A DNA stretch of 64,000 nucleotides from Stutzerimonas stutzeri. GTDB taxonomy: Bacteria; Pseudomonadota; Gammaproteobacteria; Pseudomonadales; Pseudomonadaceae. Made by a program: the position numbers and the translations under genes. The notes under the pieces are model-generated. The model had not been told where the DNA came from. It ran no database searches and saw only the letters and a list, made by a program, of their open reading frames with translations. The stretch spans positions 1,860,001 through 1,924,000 of the forward strand of contig NZ_JAGQFP010000002.1 of NCBI RefSeq assembly GCF_019090095.1, read 5' to 3'. Positions 19,938 to 30,797 of the stretch are shown here, piece after piece (positions within the stretch are counted from its first letter, which is position 1; each line of letters opens with the position of its first letter).

Positions 19938-21041
19938 TCACGGCTGCGGCGTGGCGCCAGGCACCTGCCAGCCGATCGCCTGCGCTTCTGCACGCTCGAA
20001 CTGGGCCAGCAAGGCGGTACGGCTGGCGCCCTGTTCGCCTGCCAGGGCGCCACAGCGATGCAGATCGTCGTAGCGGGCGTCGGCCATCTCGCGCAGCCAG
20101 GCGAGCCGTTGCAGCGTCAGGGGTGTGCAGGTCTGGCCGTCCAGGTCATCGGCCAGATCCAGGCGATGCGAGCGCCATGCCTCGCACAGGTATAGCGCTT
20201 CCGCCGAGCCGGACAATGCGCTTTGCCAACGCGCGATGACAGCGTCCAGCCGCTCGAGCACGGCGGGCGTCGCACCCCGCTGATCCAGTTCATGGCGCCA
20301 GCGCTGGTAGTGCTCCAGGGCGATGGATTTTTCCAGGCGGAATGCCGCCAGGGCGCGGTCGCTGCCCAGCCGTTCCTGCCCCAGCAGCCAGGCGAAGAAC
20401 TGCCGTGTTTCGAACCGCTCGACCGGGTGGAAGCCCGGCCCGGCGAGGCCGTCGCTGTTGAACTCGCGCAAGGGGTCGAAGCGGTACAGGTAGCCGAAAT
20501 CGAACAGGCGGATACGCCCGTCATCGAGCACGTTGCCAGGGCACAGGTCCCACTCGAACAGACCGTGGGAGGCGAGGGTGATGACGGTGTCGAACAGGTC
20601 GGTCAGGCGCGCTTCGTTCCAGTCGGCGACCACCTCGCCATCGATCCAGGGCGACAGCAGTACGCCGTGTCTGAAGCTGGCGTAGCAGGTGTCGACGATA
20701 CCCGCGAGCCGTTCGGCCAGTTCCGGCCGTGCCTTGAGCGCGCGCAGGTCCGCACGCCGCTGGACCTCGTTGAGGAACGAGGTCTGACCGTCGGCGTTCT
20801 GTACCAGGCAGCGTTCGCGGGCGCGCTTGAGCGTCCAGCTGCGCCCCTGTGCTTCGACCCGGTAGACGTGCGCGGTAAGCCCGCCGGACAGGACCCGGCT
20901 GACATAGGCTTCACTGCCGTCGGTCGAGGCCAACGTGGCGAGGGGCAGCGGGCAGTCGTCCGGGTGGCCGACCTCCAGCTCCGCACCGCTGCTGACGAAG
21001 GCCAGTTGAGCTTGCTGGCGGGCGTTAAGGGTTGCGTTCAT
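19938..21041 (-). CDS. Kinase-fold protein of unknown substrate in the maltose region
   Basis: 367 residues from ATG 21041 (GGAGA upstream). It has no signal peptide or membrane helix, so it should be cytoplasmic. A protein-kinase/APH-like core is visible. AHVYRVEAQGRSWTLKRARERC looks like the nucleotide-binding strand with a VAIK-type lysine. HGLFEWDLCPGNVLDDGRIRLFDFG contains the catalytic D-L-x-x-x-N and a DFG magnesium motif. The C-terminal 150 residues are helical (LEKSIALEHYQRWRHELDQ) and unlike other kinases I recognise. It is not recognisably the GT/maltokinase Mak family. It lies 137 bases downstream of malS on the same strand, so it is probably co-expressed with it. Substrate may be a sugar, a protein or a small metabolite. 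Confidence 0.6.
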   Translation of the reverse strand: MNATLNARQQAQLAFVSSGAELEVGHPDDCPLPLATLASTDGSEAYVSRVLSGGLTAHVYRVEAQGRSWTLKRARERCLVQNADGQTSFLNEVQRRADLRALKARPELAERLAGIVDTCYASFRHGVLLSPWIDGEVVADWNEARLTDLFDTVITLASHGLFEWDLCPGNVLDDGRIRLFDFGYLYRFDPLREFNSDGLAGPGFHPVERFETRQFFAWLLGQERLGSDRALAAFRLEKSIALEHYQRWRHELDQRGATPAVLERLDAVIARWQSALSGSAEALYLCEAWRSHRLDLADDLDGQTCTPLTLQRLAWLREMADARYDDLHRCGALAGEQGASRTALLAQFERAEAQAIGWQVPGATPQP

Positions 21042-21178
21042 GACGAGGCATTCTCCGATCGGTGCGGCTATTCAGGGCCGGCGCGTGGCCGGATGGACTG
21101 CAAGCGGGGTTTGGCGGTGTGTCGCGTCGTGGCGGGAAGCCCCGCAGCCCCGCTGCCGGGGCCGCAAGGCGTGCGCGC

Positions 21179-23263
21179 TCAACGGTGGACTGACGCGCCG
21201 GCCTGTACGACGACCACGCGATCCGCGCCGAGGACTCGCGAGAAGGCGTAGGGCTGGGTCGACAGCCGCGCATGGCGTCCGGCGCCGATGGCCGGGTGGC
21301 GGGCGCGGAACTGGCCCAGTGCGCGCCAATGGTCGAGCAGTGCCGCGACGTCCGGTTGGGCCTGCTGCGCCCAGTTCATGTCCGAGCGGGTGCCCTGGAA
21401 GGGATCCGAACCCGTCGGGCCGAACCGACGGGCGCTTTCGTCGCCATAGAAGATTTGCGCGGTGCCCGGCGCCAAAAGCAGGGCATTGGCCAGCCCGCGT
21501 TGCAGCGCCAGGTCGTTACCGGCCTGTTGGGAGAACAGCGCCGTATCGTGGGATGAGCCGTAGTTCATGAAGTTGTGGTCGGGATGCTCGGCCAGCAGGC
21601 TGGCGTAGGCCGCGTACGTCGGCTCGGCCTTGGCCAGGCATTCGCTGGCCGCTGGCGCTGCGTCGGTCTGGAAGGCGAAGTTGATCAGCGCGTCGAAGCC
21701 GTTGTCCTGGTAGGCGCTGGTTTCGGGGCCATGGCCGAACACTTCACCGACCATCCAGAACGGCGAGCCGGCGAAGCGGTCGTCCGGGTGCGCAGCCGAC
21801 CATTCGGCACGGGCGCGGTCCGCGGCCTGGCGCAGCTCGGCCCAGGCCGCCGGTTCGACATGCATCACCGTATCGGCGCGAAAGCCGTCGACGCCGTATT
21901 CGCGTACCCAGTCGGTCAGCCATTCGACCAGGTAGTCGCGGACCCGATAGCCGTCGCGCGCTACCGCACCGGTGGGTTGCTTGTGCTGCAGGAAGACCGG
22001 CAGCCCGACGGGCTCGTCGCGTTCGGTCTTGAAGTCGGGCAAGAAGCTCAGCGAGCCCTTGACCGGGTCGACCAGGGCGCTGGGTGGCTGGTCGTAGTCA
22101 CCGAGGCCCGACCGCACCCAGTCCTTGCCCCACCACTTGACCCAGTCCGGGTGCTGGTAGTCGATCAGGTTGTGGTAGGCGTGGAGGTTTTCGTGGGGCT
22201 CGGGTTGCCAGCGCGTCCATTGCGCGGGCAGGTATTGCGCCATGCCGTCGCGCAGTCCGCCGAAGCCGAACGTCTGCATGTCGGCCAGGGTCGAGTAACC
22301 GGGATGGTTCATCACCACGTCGAACAGCACGCGGATGCCGCGGGCGTGTGCTTCGGCCATCAGGTTTCGCAGGTCGGCCTCGCTGCCCATGTTGGCGTCC
22401 AGCTCGGTGTAATCGAGCGCGTAATAGCCGTGGTAGCCATAGTGGCGGAAGTCGCCCTTGTCGCCGCCGCCGACCCAGCCATGAATCTGCTCGTAGGGGG
22501 CGGTGATCCAGACGGCGCTGACGCCGAGTTCGGCCAGGTAATCGAGCTTGCTGGTCAGGCCCTTCAGGTCGCCGCCGTGAAAGGTGCCGATTTCCTCTGC
22601 TCCGTTCGGATCGCGGCCATAGCTGTGGTCGTTGGACGGGTCGCCATTGGCAAAGCGGTCGGTAATGACGAAGTAGACGGTCGCGTTACGCCAGTCATGG
22701 GCGGCTTCGGCAGGCGCGTCGGCCGCCTCGAGCAGTAGCAGGCCATCGCTGCCGGCGGCCGGGGTCAGGGTGACCCGGCCGTCACGCACCGTCGTGGCCT
22801 GGCCGCTGTAGGCGTCGCGAACCCGTTCGCCTTCGGCGAACACGCCATCGACCTTGAGGCTCACCGGCTCGCCCTGCCAGACCGCGCAGGTGATACCCGG
22901 CTTGGCGGGTTTGGCTTCCTTTATGGGCAGCAGACGCAGGCTCGCGTTTTCGCCGGTTTCGACGATCAGCCGATACCGCCCCGGTGCGGGAACGTCGAAG
23001 CGCAACGCAGTGTCTTTGTCCAGCGTCTGCTTGCGGTAGGGCGTCAGCGGCTGCGACCGTTCCGCATCGGTGGCGCCCAGTTCGAGCCTGCCAACGGGCA
23101 GCGTCAACTCGGTGCTGTAGCGCTCGGGCTGCATTTCGCGCCAGCGAAGGTCAATGGGTTGGTCGGCGATACGCGCCGTGATCGAGGGCTCGGCCAAGGC
23201 CAGCTGGGCGGGAAGGGCAATGGCTAAGGCGAGCAGGTGACAAGCGGGCGTCCGGCGGTGCAT
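21179..23263 (-). CDS. malS: Periplasmic alpha-amylase, MalS-like
   Basis: 694 residues from ATG 23263, chosen for the signal peptide [20 protein letters not shown] (cleavage near ALA, about 24). In-frame upstream ATGs would bury it. An N-terminal beta-rich extension of about 175 residues precedes the GH13 barrel, as in E. coli MalS (676 residues). GH13 motifs: [21 protein letters not shown] (nucleophile Asp), [10 protein letters not shown] (acid Glu) and [11 protein letters not shown] (third Asp). The product should cut long maltodextrins in the periplasm to sizes the transporter accepts. It is divergent from malE. A convincing copy of the shared MalT operator set was not found in front of it, only a degraded GTCGGATGT (23307-23299). 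Confidence 0.88.
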   Translation of the reverse strand: MHRRTPACHLLALAIALPAQLALAEPSITARIADQPIDLRWREMQPERYSTELTLPVGRLELGATDAERSQPLTPYRKQTLDKDTALRFDVPAPGRYRLIVETGENASLRLLPIKEAKPAKPGITCAVWQGEPVSLKVDGVFAEGERVRDAYSGQATTVRDGRVTLTPAAGSDGLLLLEAADAPAEAAHDWRNATVYFVITDRFANGDPSNDHSYGRDPNGAEEIGTFHGGDLKGLTSKLDYLAELGVSAVWITAPYEQIHGWVGGGDKGDFRHYGYHGYYALDYTELDANMGSEADLRNLMAEAHARGIRVLFDVVMNHPGYSTLADMQTFGFGGLRDGMAQYLPAQWTRWQPEPHENLHAYHNLIDYQHPDWVKWWGKDWVRSGLGDYDQPPSALVDPVKGSLSFLPDFKTERDEPVGLPVFLQHKQPTGAVARDGYRVRDYLVEWLTDWVREYGVDGFRADTVMHVEPAAWAELRQAADRARAEWSAAHPDDRFAGSPFWMVGEVFGHGPETSAYQDNGFDALINFAFQTDAAPAASECLAKAEPTYAAYASLLAEHPDHNFMNYGSSHDTALFSQQAGNDLALQRGLANALLLAPGTAQIFYGDESARRFGPTGSDPFQGTRSDMNWAQQAQPDVAALLDHWRALGQFRARHPAIGAGRHARLSTQPYAFSRVLGADRVVVVQAGASVHR

Positions 23264-23373
23264 GGTGTCGGTCCGTTTTGTTGTTTTCGCAACATTTAAC
23301 ATCCGACTGCCAACCAAGTGCAGGCGTAACGCGGCATTTCGCAGGCGGAATTTGTCTTCATCCCAGACGCGGT

Positions 23374-23444
23374 CTACGCCCTGTCTCTACGCCCTCCCTG
23401 GGCAGGCGGGGGAGGATGTGCGCCCCGGGTCGCTGGCCGATTAT
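23374..23444 (+). promoter_or_regulatory. MalT-type promoter of malEFG-malT
   Basis: CTACGCC (23374-23380), 6 bases, CTACGCC (23387-23393), 17 bases, GGAGGATGT (23411-23419), 19 bases, GATTAT (23439-23444) as -10. This is the best match of the five promoters; both heptamers are perfect. It lies 69 bases upstream of the malE ATG. Confidence 0.82.
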
Positions 23445-23513
23445 GCGGGAACTGCGAATGCCCAAGGGCTGCAGCGTGTGGGATCAACAATAAGAAGCCA
23501 CGAGGAACAGGAA

Positions 23514-24701
<1,188 letters not shown>

Positions 24702-24711
24702 CATCGTCGCC

Positions 24712-24743
24712 GATCACCGGTCGCCGTATCGCGACCGGCGATC
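24712..24743 (+). other. Intercistronic hairpin malE-malF
   Basis: GATCACCGGTCGC (24712-24724) pairs with GCGACCGGCGATC (24731-24743) except for one mismatch, with a 6-base loop. There is no U-run. The position matches the E. coli malE-malF gap, where REP elements protect malE mRNA. Confidence 0.65.
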
Positions 24744-24772
24744 TACTCTCCAGGTTAGAAAGGTTCCCCGTC

Positions 24773-26335
24773 GTGAATGCCCTTGCCGAGTTGCCCAGCC
24801 CTGCCATGACTACCCATACAAGGACGCTTCATCCCTCGTTGAAAGCCGGGCTGCGCTGGCTGGTCTGGCTTACCTTCAACGCGCTCTCGCTGTACCTGGT
24901 CGTGGCGCTGTATGCCCAGCAACAGCTGGCATTCGCCCTGCTCGGTCTGGTCGTGACGGGAATCGCCAGTTTCGTGTTCATCAGCCGCCGTACCTATGCC
25001 CATCGCTATATCTATCCGGCGGTGGCGGGGATGCTGGTGTTCGTCATCTTTCCGCTGCTGTACACGGTGGGCATCGGTTTCACCAACTTCAGCGGCAGTA
25101 ACCTGCTGAGCCAGGAGCAGGTCAAGCAGTATCATCTGAATCAGACCTACCTGGCCGGCGAGCGCTACCGGTTCAGCCTGTTTTCCAGCCCCGAGGGTGA
25201 CCGCTTTCGCGTCGACAAGGGCGAGCAGGGTGTGTTCGTCAGCGATCCGCTGACCGGCGAGCCGAATGCTGAAGAGCCCCTGGCGATGCAGCCGGCCGAT
25301 CAGGTCGCCGATCTGGGCAAGGCATTGCCGCTGCGCGATGTCATCCAGCGCCGCGAGCAATTGCAACAGTGGGTCATGCGCGGCCCGGACGGCAGCCTGC
25401 TGCGCCTGTATGGCCTGCGCGAAGTCGCCGCGGTGCAGCCGCTCTACCGGCAGGCCGAGGACGGCGTGCTGATCAATAACAAGACCGGCGAGCAACTGAC
25501 GCCGAACCTGGAAACCGGCTTCTATGTCGACGGCGACGGCAAACCGCTGGCGCCTGGCTTCGCGGTGTTCACTGGCTTCGACAACTTCACCAAGGTATTG
25601 ACGGATCCGAGTATTCGCGAACCCTTCGTGCAGATCTTCATCTGGACGGTGGCCTTCGCCGCCCTGACGGTACTCTTCACCCTGGCCGTCGGCCTGGTGC
25701 TGGCGAGCCTGCTGCAGTGGGACATGGTGCGTGGCAAGCCGTTCTACCGGGTCATGCTGATCCTGCCTTACGCTGTGCCGGCATTCATCTCGATCCTGGT
25801 CTTCCGCGGCCTGTTCAACCAGAACTTCGGCGAGATCAACCTGCTGCTCGACACGCTGTTCGGGATTCGCCCGGACTGGTTCAGCGACCCCACGCTGGCA
25901 CGCGGCATGATCCTCATCGTCAACACCTGGCTCGGTTATCCGTACATGCTGCTGCTGTGCATGGGCTTGCTGCAGGCCATCCCGCGCGATCTTTACGAGG
26001 CCTCGGCGATGGATGGCGCGACGCCGTTGGACAACCTGCTGAAGATCACCCTGCCGCTGCTGATCAAGCCGCTGGCTCCCTTGCTGATCGCGAGCTTCGC
26101 GTTCAATTTCAATAATTTCGTGCTGATCACCCTGCTGACCCGCGGCGGGCCCGACATCATCGGCGCGACCACGCCGGCCGGTACCACCGATCTGCTGGTC
26201 AGCTACACCTACCGCATCGCTTTCCAGGACTCTGGACAGAACTTCGCCCTGGCGGCCGCCATCTCCACGCTGATCTTCCTGCTGGTCGGTGCCATGGCCT
26301 GGCTGAACCTGAAACTCTCGAAAGTGAAAGTGTGA
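24773..26335 (+). CDS. malF: Maltose ABC transporter permease MalF
   Basis: 520 residues from a GTG at 24773 (AGAAAGG nine bases upstream); an ATG at 24806-24808 gives a shorter form without a ribosome site. As in E. coli MalF (514 residues) it has an N-terminal pair of helices, a third helix (YIYPAVAGMLVFVIFPLLYT), a large periplasmic P2 loop (about 100-275), and a C-terminal permease core. The EAA coupling loop is EASAMDGATPLDNLLKITLP. It forms the transport channel with MalG and binds MalK. The malG start follows 12 bases after the stop. Confidence 0.96.
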   Translation: MNALAELPSPAMTTHTRTLHPSLKAGLRWLVWLTFNALSLYLVVALYAQQQLAFALLGLVVTGIASFVFISRRTYAHRYIYPAVAGMLVFVIFPLLYTVGIGFTNFSGSNLLSQEQVKQYHLNQTYLAGERYRFSLFSSPEGDRFRVDKGEQGVFVSDPLTGEPNAEEPLAMQPADQVADLGKALPLRDVIQRREQLQQWVMRGPDGSLLRLYGLREVAAVQPLYRQAEDGVLINNKTGEQLTPNLETGFYVDGDGKPLAPGFAVFTGFDNFTKVLTDPSIREPFVQIFIWTVAFAALTVLFTLAVGLVLASLLQWDMVRGKPFYRVMLILPYAVPAFISILVFRGLFNQNFGEINLLLDTLFGIRPDWFSDPTLARGMILIVNTWLGYPYMLLLCMGLLQAIPRDLYEASAMDGATPLDNLLKITLPLLIKPLAPLLIASFAFNFNNFVLITLLTRGGPDIIGATTPAGTTDLLVSYTYRIAFQDSGQNFALAAAISTLIFLLVGAMAWLNLKLSKVKV

Positions 26336-26347
26336 GGAAAACCGGAC

Positions 26348-27238
26348 ATGGCCATCGTTCAAGCTAAATCCGTCAAATACCGCCTCTGGCTGGCGCACGC
26401 TTCGCTGCTCGTCTTCATCGCATTGATCGTGTTTCCGTTGCTGATGGTGGTGTCGATCTCGTTCCGTGAAGGAAACTTCGCCACCGGCAGCCTGTTTCCC
26501 GACCATCCCACGCTCGAGCATTGGTCGCTGGCGCTGGGCATCCCCTACACGCACGCCGACGGCACGGTGACCCAGCCGCCGTTCCCGGTGCTGTTGTGGT
26601 TGTGGAACTCGTTGAAGATCGCGTTGATCAGTTCGGTGCTGATCCTGATGCTCTCGACCACCAGCGCCTACGCCTTCGCCCGCATGCGCTTCCGTGGCAA
26701 GGCGCCGATCCTCAAGGGCATGCTGATTTTCCAGATGTTCCCGCCGGTCCTGTCACTGGTCGCCATCTATGCCTTGTTCGATCAGCTCGGCCAGCACGTT
26801 TCCTGGCTCGGCGTGAACAGTCACGGGGCGGTGATCGTCGCTTCGCTGGGCGGCATGGCGCTGCATATCTGGACGATCAAGGGCTATTTCGAAAGCATCG
26901 ACGGTTCGCTGGAAGAAGCGGCCATCGTCGACGGTGCGACCACCTGGCAGGCGTTCTTCCATATTCTGCTGCCGATGAGCGTGCCGATTCTGGCGGTGGT
27001 GTTCATCCTCGCCTTCATCACCAGCGTGACCGAGTACCCGATCGCCTCGGTGCTGCTGATGGATGTCGACAAGCTGACCCTGGCCGTCGGGGCGCAGCAA
27101 TACCTGTATCCGCAGAACTACCTCTGGGGCGACTTCGCCGCGGCCGCGGTGCTGTCAGGCCTGCCGATCACGGTGGTGTTCCTGTACTGTCAGCGGTGGA
27201 TCGTGGGCGGACTGACCGCTGGTGGCGTGAAGGGGTAG
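26348..27238 (+). CDS. malG: Maltose ABC transporter permease MalG
   Basis: 296 residues, the same length as E. coli MalG. Six membrane helices are visible, with start [30 protein letters not shown]. The EAA loop [20 protein letters not shown] contacts MalK, and the conserved C-terminus ends [11 protein letters not shown]. It pairs with MalF. The gene lies 12 bases after malF and is followed after 65 bases by malT on the same strand with no terminator between them. Confidence 0.97.
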   Translation: MAIVQAKSVKYRLWLAHASLLVFIALIVFPLLMVVSISFREGNFATGSLFPDHPTLEHWSLALGIPYTHADGTVTQPPFPVLLWLWNSLKIALISSVLILMLSTTSAYAFARMRFRGKAPILKGMLIFQMFPPVLSLVAIYALFDQLGQHVSWLGVNSHGAVIVASLGGMALHIWTIKGYFESIDGSLEEAAIVDGATTWQAFFHILLPMSVPILAVVFILAFITSVTEYPIASVLLMDVDKLTLAVGAQQYLYPQNYLWGDFAAAAVLSGLPITVVFLYCQRWIVGGLTAGGVKG

Positions 27239-27303
27239 GGCTCGCGCAGCCGAGATCGATGGAGCAGGTGACCCGACCAGGGAACGAAGCACGGGAGATG
27301 ACC

Positions 27304-30048
27304 ATGAATGTCGCAATACCTGAGCCCTTGCCGCTCATACCGGCCAAGCTGAGCATGCCGCCCCTGCCCAAAGGTCTTCTCTCGCGGCCACGGCTGGACG
27401 AGTGGCTGCAGCGCCTCGGGGATGTGCGCCTGGCGGTGCTGCATGCGCCGAGCGGCTTCGGCAAGACCACCCTGGCATGTCAGTGGGCGCGGGCATTTGC
27501 CGGGCAGGTGGCCTGGCTGCAGCTGCATCCGGCGGATAACGATCCGCGGCAGCTGGCTCGCTACCTGCTGCACGTGCTCGATGCGCAGCTGGAGCAGGGC
27601 TGCCCGCGCAGCTTGCTGCTCGCAGAGCAGGGGGCCGAGCCTTTCGACGTTCTGCTCACCCATCTACTGGCGGAGCTACCCGCCGAGAACGAACCGCTGC
27701 TGCTGGTGCTCGATGACTTCGAGGCCTTGGTCAACCCGGAGGTCATCGCGGTGTTGCGCTTTTTCCTGCGCAACATGCCGTCCTGGCTGACGCTGCTGGT
27801 CTGCAGTCGCGGTCTGCCTGAACTCGGCGTCGCCGAACTGCGGGTCAAGCACCAGTTGCTGACAGTGGATGCGGCGCAACTGGCGTTCGAAACCGACGAA
27901 GTCGAAGCCTTGCTCAACGAAGGGTTGCCGGTGACGGTCAACCGCGAGCAGGTGGAACGACTCAATCGCCGCATCGGTGGCTGGCCCTGCGCGTTGCAGC
28001 TGGCGCTGCAAGAGGTACAGACCAGCCGTGGCATGGACGTCTTTCTCGAAAGCCTCCAGCTCGGCCATCCCTTCGTCCGCGACTACCTGCGCGAGCAGGT
28101 CTTGAGCCAGCTGGACCCGGCAACGGTCGAGTTCCTCCAGGCGACCTGTCTGTTGGAGCGTTTCAATGCGTCTCTGGCCAATCACCTGACCCAGGGTAGC
28201 AATTCCCGCGACATGCTCGAGCAGCTCGAACGGAACGGCCTGTTCGTGCAGCCGCTCGACAGCTTGCGTCAGTGGTACGCCTACCATCCGCTGTTCGCCG
28301 TCTTCCTGCAGGGCGAGCTGCACACCCGCCAGCCGCAGCGCGTTGCCGAGTTGCATCTGCGCGCGGCCGGCGCGCTGATGGCCGAGAGCATGCCGGAGGA
28401 GGCCGCACGCCACGCCGTGCAGGCGCGCTGCCCGACGCGTGTCGGCGAGGTGTTGGAGCGTTTTGGTCGGCAGTTCTACCGCCAGGGACGACTGGGGTTG
28501 TTGCAGCAATGCCTGGAAACCCTGCCAGAGACGGTCATCGCCGGATCGCCCTTGTTCACGCTGCTACAGGCGTGGGTGTCACAGAATTCCTACCAGTTCG
28601 ATCAGGTCGAGCGCTGGTTCAAGGCCGGCGAGCAGGCGCTGCAGCACAGCTGCTCGGAAGAGGACTGGGCGCGTATTGTCGGCGAGTTCAATGCCGTGCG
28701 CGCGCAGGTGGCGATGAACAAGGGGGACGAGCAGCAGGCCATCGCCCTGGCTCGCGAGGCGTTGGTCCGCGAACCGCTGATCATGCGGACCTCGAAGGTT
28801 GCCGCGCTGTCGGGTCTGGCCGAAGCGCATTTCGTGCAGGGGCTGCTGCCACAGGCGCAACAGCAGTACCAGGAGGCCGAACGCCGCGCGCGGGAAATTC
28901 GAGCCTCGCATCTGGTGGTGTGGAACCTCGGGCAGCTCTCGGAGATCGCCATCGCCCAAGGCTTTCTGCAGAAGGCCTACTCGTTGCAGGAGCGGGCGAT
29001 TCAGTACGTCGAACAGGCGGAGCTGCAGGCCACGCCGATCATGGAATTCATCTACCGCGTGCGCGGTCAGGTCCTGCTCGAGTGGCACCACCTGGACGCC
29101 GCCGAGCAATGCGCGTTGCAGGGTATCCAGATCCTCGAAGACGTGGGTGACCGCTGGTTGATGCAGTGCTACGCGTTGCTGGCGGGCGTCGCCCATGCGC
29201 GCGGCCAGCAGAATGTCTGCGCGGACTATGTCGGCAAGATCCAGGGCATGTTGGCGGGCGACAATTACCACGTCGATTGGCTCGCCAATGCGCATGCGGT
29301 CATGCTCAGCTACTGGGATTCGACGCAGGACAAGACGGCGATCCAGCAGTGGCTGCTTACCGCACCCGCGCTGGAGCGGGGTCTCAATCACTTCGCTCAG
29401 TACAACGGCCGCAACCACGCGCGTGCGCACCTGTCACTGCAGCAGCCGGAAAAGGCCCTGCCCATCCTGCGCCAGCTGCAAAGCGATGCCGAGCAGCACG
29501 GCCTGGTGATGGATCTGAACCGCAACCATATCCTCCTGGCGCAACTGCATTGGCAGCGCGAGGAGCGCCAGCAGGCGCTGGACCACCTGCAGCAGGCACT
29601 GACGCTGGCCACCAGCACCGGCGCCATTGGCAGCTTTCTGCGCATCGGCAAGCTGATCATCGTCATGCTCAAGGCGTTGCAGCACGAGCGCACGCTCGGT
29701 GAGCTCGAGGCCCAGCGTGCCGATCGGCTGATCCAGCTGGCGCAACAGCAACGCGACTTCAGCCGGGCGATCCGCATCACCCTCGACGAGGCGGTGATCC
29801 AGGACATCATCAACCGTCCCGACGTGCCCGAGCTGATCCGCCATTCGCCGCTGACCCGGCGCGAGTGGCAGGTGCTCAGCCTGATCCATGCCGGGCAGTC
29901 GAACGAGCAGATCGCCGAGCACCTCAACGTCGCACCGACCACCATCAAGACACACATCCGCAGCCTGTATCAGAAGCTCAACATCACCCATCGCAACGAG
30001 GCGGTGCAGTTGGCGCGCAGTCTGCTGAGCAAGATCCAGGGCGAGTAA
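27304..30048 (+). CDS. malT: Maltose regulon activator MalT
   Basis: 914 residues from ATG 27304 (GGGAG six bases upstream; the ATG at 27298 is too close). E. coli MalT is 901. Order: N-terminal STAND ATPase with Walker A LHAPSGFGKTTLACQW and Walker B LLLVLDDFEAL; a winged-helix region with GGWPCALQLAL; a long superhelical repeat domain of TPR-like helices (about 440-800) that binds inducer (maltotriose in E. coli); and a C-terminal LuxR-type helix-turn-helix with LTRREWQVLSLIHAG and IAEHLNVAPTTIKTHIRSLYQKL. It activates the five MalT-type promoters described here. Because malT lies in the malEFG string behind one of those promoters, it probably activates its own synthesis, unlike the CRP-dependent monocistronic malT of E. 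coli. Confidence 0.96.
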   Translation: MNVAIPEPLPLIPAKLSMPPLPKGLLSRPRLDEWLQRLGDVRLAVLHAPSGFGKTTLACQWARAFAGQVAWLQLHPADNDPRQLARYLLHVLDAQLEQGCPRSLLLAEQGAEPFDVLLTHLLAELPAENEPLLLVLDDFEALVNPEVIAVLRFFLRNMPSWLTLLVCSRGLPELGVAELRVKHQLLTVDAAQLAFETDEVEALLNEGLPVTVNREQVERLNRRIGGWPCALQLALQEVQTSRGMDVFLESLQLGHPFVRDYLREQVLSQLDPATVEFLQATCLLERFNASLANHLTQGSNSRDMLEQLERNGLFVQPLDSLRQWYAYHPLFAVFLQGELHTRQPQRVAELHLRAAGALMAESMPEEAARHAVQARCPTRVGEVLERFGRQFYRQGRLGLLQQCLETLPETVIAGSPLFTLLQAWVSQNSYQFDQVERWFKAGEQALQHSCSEEDWARIVGEFNAVRAQVAMNKGDEQQAIALAREALVREPLIMRTSKVAALSGLAEAHFVQGLLPQAQQQYQEAERRAREIRASHLVVWNLGQLSEIAIAQGFLQKAYSLQERAIQYVEQAELQATPIMEFIYRVRGQVLLEWHHLDAAEQCALQGIQILEDVGDRWLMQCYALLAGVAHARGQQNVCADYVGKIQGMLAGDNYHVDWLANAHAVMLSYWDSTQDKTAIQQWLLTAPALERGLNHFAQYNGRNHARAHLSLQQPEKALPILRQLQSDAEQHGLVMDLNRNHILLAQLHWQREERQQALDHLQQALTLATSTGAIGSFLRIGKLIIVMLKALQHERTLGELEAQRADRLIQLAQQQRDFSRAIRITLDEAVIQDIINRPDVPELIRHSPLTRREWQVLSLIHAGQSNEQIAEHLNVAPTTIKTHIRSLYQKLNITHRNEAVQLARSLLSKIQGE

Positions 30049-30119
30049 GCATTGTTTGCTGCAACCTGTGTGCACCCGACCGCGTCGGTGGGTGCTTTCA
30101 CGCGTAGCGAGAGCCGAAG

Positions 30120-30668
30120 ATGACGATGACCGAGAAACAGAAGATGCTGGCCGGTGAGCTGTATCGCCCCGGCGACCCCGAGCTGCAGGCCGATCAGGCC
30201 ACCGCCAAGGCCTGGATGGTGCGCTACAACGCGGCCCTCGGCGAGACGCCGGCGGTGCGCCGGGCCTTACTCAAGGAGCTGCTGGGCAGTGTCGGCGACG
30301 GTGCGGTGGTGCGGCCGCCGTTTCATTGTGATTACGGCTACAACATCCACCTTGGCGACGAGGTGTTCTTCAACTTCAACTGCGTGATTCTGGACGTGGC
30401 CGAGGTGCGCATCGGTGCCGGCACGCAGATTGGCCCGGCGGTGCAGATCTATGCGGCGGATCATCCGCGCGGTGCCGAGGAGCGTCGCAGCGGTCTGGAA
30501 TTCGGCCGGCCGGTGATGATTGGCGAGCATGTCTGGATCGGGGGCGGCGCAATCATTCTGCCAGGCGTGACCATCGGCGATGGCGCCGTGATCGGTGCCG
30601 GCAGTGTGGTGACTCGAGACGTCGCGGCGGGCGCGACCGTGATGGGGAATCCGGCCCGCAGTCGCTGA
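30120..30668 (+). CDS. maa: Maltose O-acetyltransferase
   Basis: 182 residues from ATG 30120; the ATG at 30126 would give MTEKQKMLAGELY, closer to E. coli Maa, and is equally possible. The protein is a left-handed beta-helix of hexapeptide repeats (IGAGTQIGPAVQIYAADH, IGEHVWIGGGAIILPGVTIGDGAVIGAGSVVTRDV), with the conserved N-terminal GELYRPGDPELQADQA helix and the NFNCVILDV and Asp-His catalytic region (AADHPR). It uses acetyl-CoA to acetylate maltose, glucose or related sugars, thought to detoxify or allow efflux of excess sugar. It follows malT by 71 bases on the same strand, probably in the same transcript. Confidence 0.92.
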   Translation: MTMTEKQKMLAGELYRPGDPELQADQATAKAWMVRYNAALGETPAVRRALLKELLGSVGDGAVVRPPFHCDYGYNIHLGDEVFFNFNCVILDVAEVRIGAGTQIGPAVQIYAADHPRGAEERRSGLEFGRPVMIGEHVWIGGGAIILPGVTIGDGAVIGAGSVVTRDVAAGATVMGNPARSR

Positions 30669-30797
30669 ACGCGCCGAAGTGCGAGGCGACGTGCCAATGC
30701 CGCTGCGGTAGGCCAGTTGTCGTTGGCCCGGTGACCTTGGGATAGGCGACAACCTTGCCGGGAATGACAGCCGACCAGGGCCGGCTGTCGACCGCGC

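Noticed and set aside
23299-23350. Possible MalT-type promoter for malS
   Set aside because: GTCGGATGT and TTACGCC are present leftward, but the spacing is 15 and not 17, the second heptamer is missing and the -10 is poor.
24755-26554. Leftward open frame of 599 codons opposite malF
   Set aside because: Gln/Asp/Arg-rich, typical antisense composition of a membrane-protein gene.
26521-27303. Upstream extension of the malT frame across malG
   Set aside because: It reads malG in the wrong frame; the proper MalT N-terminus and ribosome site are at 27304.
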